A DNA stretch of 64,000 bases from Leucothrix mucor DSM 2157. Its GTDB lineage: Bacteria; Pseudomonadota; Gammaproteobacteria; Thiotrichales; Thiotrichaceae. The stretch is from NCBI RefSeq assembly GCF_000419525.1, contig NZ_ATTE01000001.1:2650655-2714654 (forward strand). The letters run 5' to 3'. The position numbers and the translations under genes are program-made. Positions 20,923 through 29,766 of the stretch are shown here, one piece after another; within the stretch, counting starts at the first letter, position 1; each line of letters begins with the position of its first letter. Below the pieces are notes generated by a model, which saw nothing but the letters and a program-made list of their open reading frames with translations, did no database searches and was not told the origin of the DNA.

Positions 20923-21594
20923 ATGAGCAAACAAAAATCAAACTATCATCACGGTGACCTTTGCCAGAGCTTAATTGCGACTGCTAGCGAGTTAATTCGG
21001 GAGCATGGCGTGGAAGCATTGTCGATGCGCAAGCTGGCCGATCATGTTGGCGTTTCTCGTACCGCGCCCTACCACCACTATAAAGATAAGAATGAATTGC
21101 TTTGTGCGATCGCCGAAGAAGGTTTTCGATTGCAGCGTGAACGAGTAGGCCAATTTAATCCCGACAGCTCATCAGACAACGCGGCAGAACAGTTTGAGTT
21201 ATTGATGCAGCACTATATTGAGTTTGCGATTGAGCACCCTGCGCATTATGAGCTGATGTATGGCGGTAATATCTGGAAGCATAAGCAAGCCACGCCAAGC
21301 TTAGAAAAAGCAGCGAAGGAGACGTTTAAACAGTGGCTGATCCGTATTGAAGCTTTGCAAGCCGCAGACTTGTTGACCCGCCAAGAAAGCGCTTTACGTG
21401 TTGCGCAAGTCACTTGGGCGACCATGCACGGCTTATGCCGATTGGCGAATGATGGGATCTATATCGATCAACAAGATGTTGTGAAAATGGGCCGCAGCGC
21501 TGTGCATATGATGCTGCTTAGTGGCGCTCAAGACTCTTGCGATAGTCATCACCCTGACGGTACTCACCCGGCGTCATCCCCGTCCAACGTTTGA
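20923..21594 (+). CDS. TetR/AcrR family transcriptional regulator
   Basis: A 223-residue one-component regulator. The N-terminal helix-turn-helix domain spans about residues 10-57 (ELIREHGVEALSMRKLADHVGVSRTAPYHHYKDKNELL). The C-terminal ligand-binding domain carries the TMHGL motif of the WHG-type TetR C-terminal family. The last 25 or so residues (77 bases) overlap the end of the convergent AraC-type gene and look like low-constraint tail. Its position next to unsaturated fatty-acid degradation genes suggests it responds to acyl-CoA. Confidence 0.9.
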   Translation: MSKQKSNYHHGDLCQSLIATASELIREHGVEALSMRKLADHVGVSRTAPYHHYKDKNELLCAIAEEGFRLQRERVGQFNPDSSSDNAAEQFELLMQHYIEFAIEHPAHYELMYGGNIWKHKQATPSLEKAAKETFKQWLIRIEALQAADLLTRQESALRVAQVTWATMHGLCRLANDGIYIDQQDVVKMGRSAVHMMLLSGAQDSCDSHHPDGTHPASSPSNV

Positions 21595-22579
21595 AGGACC
21601 GGAAAAAAGCCGATGGCTCATCAAAGCCCATTAAGCCTGCTACATCGTTAATCGAAAGCTGTGGTGAGTTCATATAATCAATGGCTGACTGCTTGCGGCA
21701 CTCATCTTTGATTTTTTGGTAAGTGGTGTCTTCTTCCAGCAAGCGCCGACGTAAGGTTGAAACTGACATATTCAGTGTTTTAGCCACCGATTCAGCACTT
21801 GGCGGTGCTAAGCTAAAGTCACGCCCAATCAATGAAATAACCTGCTCGGTCAATGAGCTATCATCACTACCCACCATAACAATTAACTGATATGGCGCAG
21901 TTTGCAAAAAGGCATGCAGCGTTTTCTCATTCTGCACCACTGGATAATCCAGATAGCGAGATGGGAACACAAAGGCGGTGTCATGCTGGTTAAACTTCAC
22001 ATCGGCACGGAATCTGGCTCGACTGTTAGGCAAACCGTCTGACTCCGGAAAGTTAAAATAAGCCGCTTTTAGCTCAATCCGCTGACCAATTAACCAACTG
22101 ATAAAGTGATGCCACATCGACAGCGAAGTGATGATTTGCGCGGGTGATTGGCTATTCACAAAAGCCGCCGCTTCTTCCGCATCCATATTGGTTAAAGCAG
22201 CAAATGAAACTTTGGCATAACGCCCACGACGCACCAGCTTCGGCTTAATGCGCGCACCACGACAAATCTCATGAAAGTCGCTGGCGCGGGAAATCGCCTG
22301 CCCCAGCGTTTTACTGTGGATAATCGCCAGACACATCATCCGGAAGGTGCCATTTGGCACCTTGCCCACACTGATCATGCCGAAATATTCATCCTGTGCG
22401 ATATACATAATCCGCTGATACAGGGCACTGAAAATTTCGGCTGACACTTCCTGATCATCGCTAATATCCAGCGACTTTATTCCAACATAATCCATCACTT
22501 CGAGCACGTCGTAGCCTTGCTCGGCAACTTGCAGCATCAAATGACGAACGTAACTGGCAGGAACCGTGTGTTGTTTCAT
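21518..22579 (-). CDS. AraC family transcriptional regulator with arabinose-binding-type N-domain
   Basis: A 353-residue regulator. The N-terminal two thirds resemble the AraC_binding/OruR type (VPASYVRHLMLQVAEQGYDV). The C-terminal helix-turn-helix pair includes SVAKTLNMSVSTLRRRLLEEDTTY and INDVAGLMGFDEPSAFFRSFKRWTGMTPGEYR. The ATG at 22579 begins just past the stop of the upstream gene; a TTG at 22615 would overlap that gene by 32 bases and is the alternative. Its target is unknown; relatives often control lipid or amine catabolism. Confidence 0.88.
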   Translation of the reverse strand: MKQHTVPASYVRHLMLQVAEQGYDVLEVMDYVGIKSLDISDDQEVSAEIFSALYQRIMYIAQDEYFGMISVGKVPNGTFRMMCLAIIHSKTLGQAISRASDFHEICRGARIKPKLVRRGRYAKVSFAALTNMDAEEAAAFVNSQSPAQIITSLSMWHHFISWLIGQRIELKAAYFNFPESDGLPNSRARFRADVKFNQHDTAFVFPSRYLDYPVVQNEKTLHAFLQTAPYQLIVMVGSDDSSLTEQVISLIGRDFSLAPPSAESVAKTLNMSVSTLRRRLLEEDTTYQKIKDECRKQSAIDYMNSPQLSINDVAGLMGFDEPSAFFRSFKRWTGMTPGEYRQGDDYRKSLERH

Positions 22580-22583
22580 AAGC

Positions 22584-23348
22584 TTAGCGACTAGGACGTA
22601 TGGGTTTGGCGTCAACCACCATGATTAACATATTATTATCATCACAGGCGCCTCTAGACTCTAAACAGGCTGCACTGGAGAGTGACCCCAGACGATAAGT
22701 TAAGCTGACTTTTTTGTCCAGTAACTCGCTTTCACGTTGGCAAAATGCGGTGTCAGCCACTTCAGTAAAGGGTTTGCGGTCTTCATCAAAGAGGTCTAAA
22801 AAGCACGCGCCATCACCAAGCGAGAAACCGCGGAAGGTGGCAATTTTCAGGTCATTCCCACCACTATCAGGATCGGTGTTACGACTGCGAGCCGGCTTGG
22901 CAACACCTTGAATCGGTAAGGTATTTAGATAGGTGTATAGCTGAATCACTCGCGCATTGAGCATGAGGTTACGCAGTTGCAGGATGCTGAGGTGCTCAAT
23001 GCTATTGGGTTCTACCGGACTATGCGCCAGATCCATCCATTTAAATTCTGCATCGCGATGGCTATCCCACAGGTGTTGGGACTCGGTCATATTGGCACGC
23101 TGCGAGGGCTTCATTTGCGTCATTACCCGATCAAAGGCACGATCGAGCTCACGCTTTAAAGCAGCTTCCAAGGTATTATAGGCCGCGATTTGTCCGGGGA
23201 TATTGCCTGCGCGCTCGGAGATTGCTGCCTCCATCACTCGCATACGGCCATTAAAGCCATCCAGCTCGGTTTCATCAGCAAACGCCGGGACTGTCAAAAA
23301 CATAGCGGCAAGCAGACTGAACAAATTCAGGACTAAAAATCGTTTCAT
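22584..23348 (-). CDS. LprI-like (DUF1311) exported protein
   Basis: A 254-residue protein with a signal peptide (residues 1 to about 24, ending VPAFA) and a DUF1311/LprI domain near residues 60-140. The family pattern of a helix with RAFDRVMTQMKPSQRANMTESQHLWDSHRDAEF is clear. Two cysteine pairs in the C-terminal third (GACFL...FCQRE and AACLESRGACDD) suggest disulfides in the periplasm. LprI proteins in other bacteria inhibit lysozyme; whether this one does is not shown. ATG 23348 is preferred to a GTG nine bases upstream because it begins the signal peptide. Confidence 0.75.
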   Translation of the reverse strand: MKRFLVLNLFSLLAAMFLTVPAFADETELDGFNGRMRVMEAAISERAGNIPGQIAAYNTLEAALKRELDRAFDRVMTQMKPSQRANMTESQHLWDSHRDAEFKWMDLAHSPVEPNSIEHLSILQLRNLMLNARVIQLYTYLNTLPIQGVAKPARSRNTDPDSGGNDLKIATFRGFSLGDGACFLDLFDEDRKPFTEVADTAFCQRESELLDKKVSLTYRLGSLSSAACLESRGACDDNNMLIMVVDAKPIRPSR

Positions 23349-23418
23349 AGTGAACACTCGTGTTGGCTTCGGGAGAAGTAGGTTCAGTATAGACGATTTA
23401 TACCGTCAAAAATTCCAT

Positions 23419-23451
23419 AAAAAAAGCACCATGATTATAAATCAATGGTGC
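23419..23451 (-). terminator. Intrinsic terminator of the peroxiredoxin gene
   Basis: On the minus strand GCACCATTGAT (23451-23441) pairs with ATCATGGTGC (23435-23426), one bulge, followed by seven T (23425-23419). It lies about 60 bases beyond the peroxiredoxin stop codon. Confidence 0.8.
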
Positions 23452-23509
23452 TCTTGGTCTGCCTGTGGCTGACTAATTTGCTAGCGTGTTACTTGGCTAG
23501 CGCCTTAGA

Positions 23510-24169
23510 TTAACCTGGCTGCTTCACATAACGCAGGTAAGGCTTAAGCGTTCTGAAGCCTTCAGGGTACAAAGCGGCTGCTTGTTCGTTAGACACTGTT
23601 GGTGGAATGATTACATCATCACCATTTTTCCAGTTAACCGGCGTCGCTACACCGTACTTCTCACCAACTTGAATCGCTTCTAATACACGTAGGATTTCAT
23701 TGAAATCACGACCCGCGCTCATTGGGTAAGTCATGGTCAGTTTGATTTTCTTATCAGGGCCAACGATGAAGACAGTACGAACAGTCGCGTTGTTCGCTGG
23801 AGTACGCTCTTCTGTTGAGCCAGACTCGTCTGCTGGCAGCATGTTGTACAGCTTAGCCACGTTCAGATCAGTGTCTGCGATCATTGGGAACTTAACGGCA
23901 GAACCTTGAGTTTCTTCAATGTCTGCTGCCCAAGACGCGTGGTTATCAACTGCATCAACACTCAAGCCGATTAGCTTCGTGTTACGTGCCGCGAACTCAG
24001 GCTCAAGCTTTGCTGCGTAGCCAAGCTCTGTGGTGCAAACTGGTGTGAAATCTTTTGGGTGAGAAAATAAAATCGCATAACCGTCGCCGATCCACTCGTG
24101 AAAGTTGATTGGGCCTTGTGTAGTTACCGCTGTAAAATCTGGTGCAATATCGTTAATACGCAATGACAT
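23510..24169 (-). CDS. 1-Cys peroxiredoxin (Prx6 type)
   Basis: A thiol peroxidase of 219 residues that reduces hydrogen peroxide and organic peroxides. The peroxidatic cysteine is Cys45 in DFTPVCTTE, and the long C-terminal domain (IIPPTVSNEQAAALYPEGFRTLKPYLRY) is typical of the Prx6/1-Cys group. No second (resolving) cysteine is seen. An AGGAAA ribosome-binding site precedes the ATG. It stands alone with its own terminator. Confidence 0.94.
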   Translation of the reverse strand: MSLRINDIAPDFTAVTTQGPINFHEWIGDGYAILFSHPKDFTPVCTTELGYAAKLEPEFAARNTKLIGLSVDAVDNHASWAADIEETQGSAVKFPMIADTDLNVAKLYNMLPADESGSTEERTPANNATVRTVFIVGPDKKIKLTMTYPMSAGRDFNEILRVLEAIQVGEKYGVATPVNWKNGDDVIIPPTVSNEQAAALYPEGFRTLKPYLRYVKQPG

Positions 24170-24324
24170 AATATTTCCTGTTAATCATTCAATTGATGAC
24201 GGCATTCTACCGACAATCACTGAAGATTGAAGGCTTTCAGCTATGACCAATAATCAATTCATTATCTTAAAAAGCGATACATCGATAAGTTAAAATCTTT
24301 TAATTAGTTTTAACATATACACCC

Positions 24325-25668
24325 TCAGCGCCACTCATGCTGCTTAACCAGCTTGGGGTAAGCCATGCCCAGAGTGATTCCCCTGAGTGCCATAAAGGTC
24401 ATCAAGCTAAACCATAAGCCTTGATTACCCCATTGTGGAATTAAGACCAAAGCCAACACGACATAAATCAGTAATGACAATGCTACGGTATTGCGCATGG
24501 CCTTGGTTTTAGTCGCGCCGATGAAAATCCCATCGAATTGATAGCTCCAGACTGAGATAATTGGTGCGGCAATCATCCATGGTAAATACTGGTTAGCGAT
24601 AGCGATCACCTCAGTATTTACCGTCATCAGGTTGATAATGGAGGGCCCTGCGACCGCATAAATCAGGCAGATTAATAATGCCATAACGGCAGCCCATAAG
24701 GTGCTACTGATAACAGCCTGCTGGAATGCCGTACGGCGTTTCGCACCATAAGCGCCACCGGCTAGGGCTTCTGCCGCATGCGCAAAACCATCCAAGCCAT
24801 AAGCCAGCATTTGTAATAGATTAATCAGCAGGGCATTCGCCGCCAGCACCACCACACCAAATTGGGCACTTTGCGCGGTGAAAAAGAAGAAAGCACTGGT
24901 TAATAACAGAGTCCGCAAGAACAGATTGCCATTCACTTCAAATAAGGCGCGTAATCGTTCTTGGTTAAGCAACACACCCCAGCTCACACTTTGACGCAGC
25001 CATTTCGGAAACAGTAGCTCCCGTAACCACCAAAGCCCGACCAATGCAGCGAGGTATTCGCTAATCACCGAGGCTAGTGCGACGCCATCGGAATCCCAAC
25101 CCAGATACAGCACAAACAAGATATCCAGAAACAGGTTTGCGCCATTGAGAATAAGCTGCAGCACTAGTGCCAAGCGCATTCGCTGCATGCCGATCAGGCA
25201 GCCCAAAATACAGTAATTCACCAAGGTTGCCGGTGCGCTGAAAATCCGGATGGCATAGTAACTTTCAACCACCGCAGTCACGCTATCGCCAGCGCTCATT
25301 AGGCGCATCGCCAACCAACCAATGGGTTGTTGCAATAGGATTAGCAGCAAGCCCAGCACCACCGCAATCAACATCGGACGCAGCACGCTGTAGCTAACTT
25401 CCTGCTGATCCCCTGCTCCGGCAGCCTGAGACACAAAGCCAGTTGTCCCCATTCGCAGAAAGCCAAACACCCAAAACACGCTACTAAAAATGGTCGCACC
25501 GATAGCGACCGCGCCCATGTATTTAGGGTCGGGTAATTGGCCAACGACGGCGGTATCGACCAGTCCCACCAACGGCACCGAAAGATTCGACACAATGATA
25601 GGCCAAGCCAACATTAGGACTCGCCAATGCCACTCGCGCTGAGTTGCTGGAAACTGCTCAACGGACAT
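24325..25668 (-). CDS. MATE family efflux transporter, DinF-like
   Basis: A 447-residue inner-membrane protein with about twelve helices in two MATE repeats. The N-terminal AWPIIVSNLSVPLVGLVDTAVVGQLPDPKYMGAVAIG segment with an Asp in helix 1 is characteristic of the DinF subfamily, as is the FGFLRMGTTGFVSQAAGAGD loop. Such proteins export cationic compounds using a Na+ or H+ gradient; substrate not predictable. It lies downstream of cysE on the same strand, 42 bases apart. Confidence 0.92.
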   Translation of the reverse strand: MSVEQFPATQREWHWRVLMLAWPIIVSNLSVPLVGLVDTAVVGQLPDPKYMGAVAIGATIFSSVFWVFGFLRMGTTGFVSQAAGAGDQQEVSYSVLRPMLIAVVLGLLLILLQQPIGWLAMRLMSAGDSVTAVVESYYAIRIFSAPATLVNYCILGCLIGMQRMRLALVLQLILNGANLFLDILFVLYLGWDSDGVALASVISEYLAALVGLWWLRELLFPKWLRQSVSWGVLLNQERLRALFEVNGNLFLRTLLLTSAFFFFTAQSAQFGVVVLAANALLINLLQMLAYGLDGFAHAAEALAGGAYGAKRRTAFQQAVISSTLWAAVMALLICLIYAVAGPSIINLMTVNTEVIAIANQYLPWMIAAPIISVWSYQFDGIFIGATKTKAMRNTVALSLLIYVVLALVLIPQWGNQGLWFSLMTFMALRGITLGMAYPKLVKQHEWR

Positions 25669-25710
25669 AATTATCCAACGACCTGAAAGTTTATAGACAA
25701 CAGATTAGAC

Positions 25711-26526
25711 TCACTTCTTGATCACGCCCTCTGGGCAATCGAAATCATTATCATAAATATTTTGCTGCATGGAGCGCGATGGGGAGTCACAATCCGGACG
25801 ACCAACAATCGCCGCTGGCACACCCACTACTGTCGTGTGTGGTGGTACCGAGCTTAGCACTACACTACCTGCACCAATTTTAGCGCCACGACCGACTTCA
25901 ATATTTCCCAGTACTGTAGCACCCGTTCCAATCAATACGCCGGAGCGAATTTTTGGATGACGATCTCCGGTCTCATTACCAGTTCCACCTAGGGTGACTT
26001 GCTGCATGATAGAAACATCATCTTCAATCACGGCCGTTTCACCCACCACAATGCCGGTAGCGTGATCAAACATGACACCCTTACCAATGCGGCTGGCGGG
26101 GTGAATATCCACGCCAAACACTTCCGAGTTACGGCTTTGGATAAACATGGCCAAGTCTTTGCGGTTATCATTCCACAGGCAATGCGCGAGGCGGTGCGAC
26201 TGAATAGCCTGATAACCTTTAAGGTTTAATAAGACGGTTAGCATCGAATAAATCGCAGGATCGCGATCGAATACGGCCCTTAGATCATGCTTTCCATAAT
26301 TAATCACATCCGGGCAGTTGCTGTAGGCTCCCACAAATAAGTCACGGATTGCCATCGATGGCATGACATTATCCGCAATCTTATTCGACAAAATAAAGCT
26401 CAAACTCGCCTCAAAACTACTGTGATTGAGCACACAGGAGTAGATATAACTGGCCAGTAAAGGCTCTGCTTTAATGGCATCATCAGCTTCTTGTTTGAGG
26501 GTTTCCCACACGCTACGTGAACTCAT
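25711..26526 (-). CDS. cysE: Serine O-acetyltransferase
   Basis: CysE transfers acetyl from acetyl-CoA to serine, making O-acetylserine for cysteine synthesis. The 271-residue protein (E. coli 273) has the helical N-domain (WETLKQEADDAIKAEPLLASYIYSCVLNH). A left-handed beta-helix of hexapeptide repeats follows (VDIHPASRIGKGVMFDHATGIVVGE, GGTGNETGDRHPKIRSGVLIGTGA). The catalytic Asp/His are in FDHATGIV and the C-terminal tail is the usual cysteine-feedback region. A GAGAG ribosome-binding site lies before the ATG. Confidence 0.95.
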   Translation of the reverse strand: MSSRSVWETLKQEADDAIKAEPLLASYIYSCVLNHSSFEASLSFILSNKIADNVMPSMAIRDLFVGAYSNCPDVINYGKHDLRAVFDRDPAIYSMLTVLLNLKGYQAIQSHRLAHCLWNDNRKDLAMFIQSRNSEVFGVDIHPASRIGKGVMFDHATGIVVGETAVIEDDVSIMQQVTLGGTGNETGDRHPKIRSGVLIGTGATVLGNIEVGRGAKIGAGSVVLSSVPPHTTVVGVPAAIVGRPDCDSPSRSMQQNIYDNDFDCPEGVIKK

Positions 26527-26766
26527 CGTTATCTCTCTTTTGATCGCTACCGGATTAGGGCGCTAAGTATAACCGACTCCGCACAGACTATGCGGTATGA
26601 CCTTTCATCACCCCGATGAAAAATAGTTTTTTTTCGTGAGCTTCCTTTCTGAGACTTTGCGCTATATGTTGGTAAGGATGCAATGAAATGATCTGAGAGT
26701 CATTACAACGCTCTTGAAGCAATACCAACGAGTTAATCATTCACACAAAGTTTTTGGGAGTTCTAC

Positions 26767-27390
26767 ATGTTAAAGCAAAGCAAAACGATTTTAGTGACAT
26801 CATTATTAGTTATGGCTGCAGCACAATCTGCGCATGCTAATCCAGATCTGAGTAATGTAACTCTGCAAGATGTCGGCTACGGCGGAAATGGTTGTCCTGC
26901 AGGCTCTGCCTCAGTCACGATTTCACCAGACAAGCAAAGTGTTTCGGTATTGTTTGATGAGTACATCGCAGAAGCCGGCGGCCAGGGCCAACGCACGTTT
27001 TCACGGATGAAATGTGATATCGCATTTAGCTTAAAAGTCCCGAATGGTATTAGCGTATCGCTGATTGATGCAGACTACCGTGGCTTTATGGATCTGCCTC
27101 GTGGTGCTCGTGCAGACTTCTCTCGCGACTACTTTTTCGCTGGCGCTCGTGGCCCAAGCTTAAAGTCTAACTGGAATGGTCAGAAGAGTGATGACTACCT
27201 GATCAAGGACCGCTTGGGTGTGATGGCTAACGTATGGTCTCCTTGTGGCGCTTCGGTAATCCTGCGCTCCAAGACAGCCGCTTCAGTACGAACCAATCGC
27301 GGCAACGAAGCGATGCTAACGGTCGACTCAGTTGACTTAACCACCAAGACAACCTTCAAGTACAATTTCCAATACAGAACTTGCAGCTAA
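26767..27390 (+). CDS. DUF4360 exported protein
   Basis: A 207-residue protein with a signal peptide (residues 1-24, LLVMAAAQSAHA) and a mature domain of the DUF4360 type. The signature GGNGCPAGSASVTISPDKQSVSVLFDEYIAEAG follows the signal, then a conserved Cys (RMKCDIAFSLKVPNG) and a C-terminal YRTCS. Four cysteines in the mature part suggest two disulfides. DUF4360 proteins occur in fungi and scattered bacteria, and their function is unknown. It has a good GGGAG ribosome-binding site and its own terminator, and 240 bases of upstream non-coding DNA. Confidence 0.8.
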   Translation: MLKQSKTILVTSLLVMAAAQSAHANPDLSNVTLQDVGYGGNGCPAGSASVTISPDKQSVSVLFDEYIAEAGGQGQRTFSRMKCDIAFSLKVPNGISVSLIDADYRGFMDLPRGARADFSRDYFFAGARGPSLKSNWNGQKSDDYLIKDRLGVMANVWSPCGASVILRSKTAASVRTNRGNEAMLTVDSVDLTTKTTFKYNFQYRTCS

Positions 27391-27414
27391 GCCGTAACGT
27401 TTTGAGATAACTCA

Positions 27415-27444
27415 GGCACCTTATTTCGATAAGGTGCCTTTTTT
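27415..27444 (+). terminator. Intrinsic terminator of the DUF4360 gene
   Basis: GGCACCTTAT (27415-27424) and ATAAGGTGCC (27429-27438) form a perfect 10-bp stem around a TTCG tetraloop, followed by six T. Confidence 0.93.
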
Positions 27445-27632
27445 ATGCTCCAAATATCAGGTCTTATCAAAATTCGCTTTTAAAATGAACAAATTAACGA
27501 CACTTGCTACTTAATACCAAACAGCCAATGACTCGACTCCAACCCACATTCAGCATATTATAATTAATGCGATATATTTTGGTGCGCATAGCCACGCCCT
27601 CTTATTAATTAAAAAACTAAAATTTAAACTAT

Positions 27633-28598
27633 ATGAATATTCTTGTTGTAGATGACGCCAAAGACATACGCCTGATTATCAAGTCCGTACTTGAAAAACT
27701 TGGCCATACTGTCACTACAGCAGGTGATGGTGAAGAGGCATGGACATTACTACAGGATGGTCAGGATTTTCAGATAGTAATCAGTGATTGGATGATGCCA
27801 AGACTGGATGGATTGGGCCTGTGTGAACGCATTCGTAATGAAGCGTTTCCCAACTACATCTATATTATTTTATTGACGGGCATGTCCGGAAGAACTAATT
27901 TAATCAGTGGGATTGCAGCCGGTGCTGATGACTTTGCCAATAAACCAATCAACAGCGAAGAGCTAGAAGTACGCTTGCGCTCTGCTAAACGCATTATGGA
28001 TCTTGAGCAATCATTAGCTCAGCAAAATATCGAACTGGAACGTGCAAACCGTAAGCTGCAAGGCATCGCAACCACGGACAGTCTCACGGGGCTATTTAAC
28101 CGCAGAGCTTTTCAAGCCCGCTTAGAAGATAATATATTATTTTCTCTTCGTACCAGACAGCCACTCTCACTCCTGCTGATTGATGTGGATTTTTTCAAAT
28201 CCTATAACGACACCTTCGGCCATATAGAAGGTGATACTGCGCTGCAACGCGTCTCGAAACTGCTTAAAAGCAGCAGCCGTGGTAGTGATTATGTTGCCCG
28301 CTTTGGTGGTGAGGAATTTGCAATTATCCTACCCAATACCGATGCTCAGGGAGCGAATATCTGTGCTGAGGAAGTTCGCAGTGCAATCGAGTCTTATCAA
28401 TGGCCCAAACGACCGCTGACGATCAGCATTGGCGTCGCCACAATGACCTACGATGTAGAAGAAGACTTGGAAGTCTCGCTAGTCTATACCGAGTTATTAA
28501 GTGAAGCGGACCAGGCCTTGTATATCTCCAAGGACACTGGCCGCAATAAAGCCTCTCACTTCAGTGCTGTATTATCACCGGCTAAAGCCAGTAATTAA
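27633..28598 (+). CDS. Response regulator with GGDEF domain (diguanylate cyclase)
   Basis: A 321-residue protein with an N-terminal receiver domain (residues 1-120; acidic DD at 7-8, phospho-acceptor Asp52, Lys104 in NKP), a short coiled-coil linker (120-142) and a C-terminal GGDEF domain (about 145-312). The active site is GGEEF at 225-229. The RGSD inhibitory I-site at 216-219, exactly five residues upstream, is intact, so c-di-GMP feedback is expected. It would make c-di-GMP when phosphorylated. No partner kinase is adjacent. A TATAAT at 27559-27564 without a clear -35 lies upstream. Confidence 0.95.
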   Translation: MNILVVDDAKDIRLIIKSVLEKLGHTVTTAGDGEEAWTLLQDGQDFQIVISDWMMPRLDGLGLCERIRNEAFPNYIYIILLTGMSGRTNLISGIAAGADDFANKPINSEELEVRLRSAKRIMDLEQSLAQQNIELERANRKLQGIATTDSLTGLFNRRAFQARLEDNILFSLRTRQPLSLLLIDVDFFKSYNDTFGHIEGDTALQRVSKLLKSSSRGSDYVARFGGEEFAIILPNTDAQGANICAEEVRSAIESYQWPKRPLTISIGVATMTYDVEEDLEVSLVYTELLSEADQALYISKDTGRNKASHFSAVLSPAKASN

Positions 28599-29215
28599 TG
28601 ATGCTTTTTGCTAGCAACCTCACCCCATAGCTGCTCAATACGGTTATCGCGACCACAGCTACTTCTGTAATAACTGTAGCGGATCGGATTCTTTTTGTAA
28701 TAATCCTGATGATAGCCTTCCGCAAGGTAGAACGTTTTAGCCGGTAACAACTCCGTCACAATCGGTGCTGTAAATGGCTTATTGGCTTTCACTGCCGCCA
28801 AAGAGGCTTCTGCTACTTGCTTTTGAGCTTCGTTTTGGTAGAACACGCCTGTTTTGTACGGGCTACCTTTATCGCAGAATTGTCCGCTTGCATCCGTTGG
28901 ATCAATCGTCTTCCAAAAATAATCAAGCAAGGTGCGTAGCTGCACTTTTTGATCATCAAACGTGATTTTTACTGCTTCGTAATGACCTGTTTTTTTACCT
29001 GAAACTTGCTTATACGTTGGGTTTTCTACGGTTCCGCCAATGTAACCGGACACCACATCCGAGACTCCATCGACCTTTTCATAGTCTGACTCAACGCACC
29101 AGAAGCAACCACCTGCAACGATTAAAGTCTGAGTTGCCGCGTGGCTAGGGATAGAAAGTGCTCCAAGGCTCAATGCTGCCGTAAAGGTTGTGGTCAAAAT
29201 CGCTCTTAAGGTCAT
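28595..29215 (-). CDS. msrA: Peptide-methionine (S)-S-oxide reductase, exported
   Basis: MsrA repairs oxidised methionine S-sulfoxides. The 206-residue protein begins with a signal peptide (residues 1-26, ending SHA), so it acts in the periplasm, unlike the cytoplasmic E. coli enzyme. The catalytic Cys37 is in GGCFWC, and the IDPTDASGQFCDKGSPYKTGVFY and EGYHQDYYKKNP blocks are intact. It converges with the diguanylate cyclase gene and their stop codons overlap by four bases. Confidence 0.95.
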   Translation of the reverse strand: MTLRAILTTTFTAALSLGALSIPSHAATQTLIVAGGCFWCVESDYEKVDGVSDVVSGYIGGTVENPTYKQVSGKKTGHYEAVKITFDDQKVQLRTLLDYFWKTIDPTDASGQFCDKGSPYKTGVFYQNEAQKQVAEASLAAVKANKPFTAPIVTELLPAKTFYLAEGYHQDYYKKNPIRYSYYRSSCGRDNRIEQLWGEVASKKHH

Positions 29216-29365
29216 AACAACTCCAGTTGATATTCTTTAATATTAATAGTTATACGTATAGAATCAGGACTTGGATTTTTGACTAGGCAAAGATTGTTTT
29301 GGTTCAGTGTCATTTGAAGGTTAGCCCTTCCCCAATTTGATCTTTAACCATCAATTTTTAGCCAT

Positions 29366-29391
29366 AAAAAAGCCGCTCCCAAAAGAGCGGC
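29366..29391 (-). terminator. Intrinsic terminator of the histidine-rich peptide gene
   Basis: On the minus strand GCCGCTC (29391-29385) pairs with GAGCGGC (29378-29372), followed by six T (29371-29366). Confidence 0.85.
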
Positions 29392-29428
29392 TCTTATTTA
29401 GCCTGTGCTTATCATTCAGATAGAATGA

Positions 29429-29644
29429 TTATTTGCCACAAACCTTACCATGGTTATGACCAGGACCACCCAGCTCAGGACCATGAGAATGAGTTACTGC
29501 ATAGAAACATGCATTTTCAGGATGAGTATGCTCAACCATGATTGGCTTAGGCGGAACTTTTGCTGTGTTCTGTGAATCCATTGCTGCGTAGGCAGTCAGT
29601 GACACACTTGCTAATGCGATTGCTACAAGACCTTTAATTTTCAT
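29429..29644 (-). CDS. Small exported histidine-rich protein, family unknown
   Basis: A 71-residue protein starting at ATG 29644, which follows GGTGGAG; a GTG nine bases upstream is less likely. It has a signal peptide (residues 1 to about 20, cleaved after AYA). The mature part of about 50 residues is rich in histidine (HTHPENA, THSHGPELGGPGHNHGK) with two cysteines. The pattern suggests binding of a soft or borderline metal such as copper, zinc or nickel in the periplasm. I do not recognise the family. It has its own terminator, and two inverted repeats lie upstream. Confidence 0.7.
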   Translation of the reverse strand: MKIKGLVAIALASVSLTAYAAMDSQNTAKVPPKPIMVEHTHPENACFYAVTHSHGPELGGPGHNHGKVCGK

Positions 29645-29679
29645 ATTCTCCACCTGCTATTGAAATAATTTAACACTTC

Positions 29680-29724
29680 GATCACTTAAAAATGATCATT
29701 AGGGAATTTGTCTTAATCCCCTAA
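29680..29724. promoter_or_regulatory. Two inverted repeats upstream of the histidine-rich peptide
   Basis: GATCA-N8-TGATC (29680-29697) and TTAGGG-N14-CCCTAA (29699-29724) lie 36 to 80 bases before the ATG of the histidine-rich peptide on the minus strand. Either could be an operator of a metal-responsive regulator. Only the symmetry is seen; no known box is matched. Confidence 0.3.
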
Positions 29725-29766
29725 TCAGTTTAACAGCACCATCCATCAAAGAAAAGCGACCACTTA

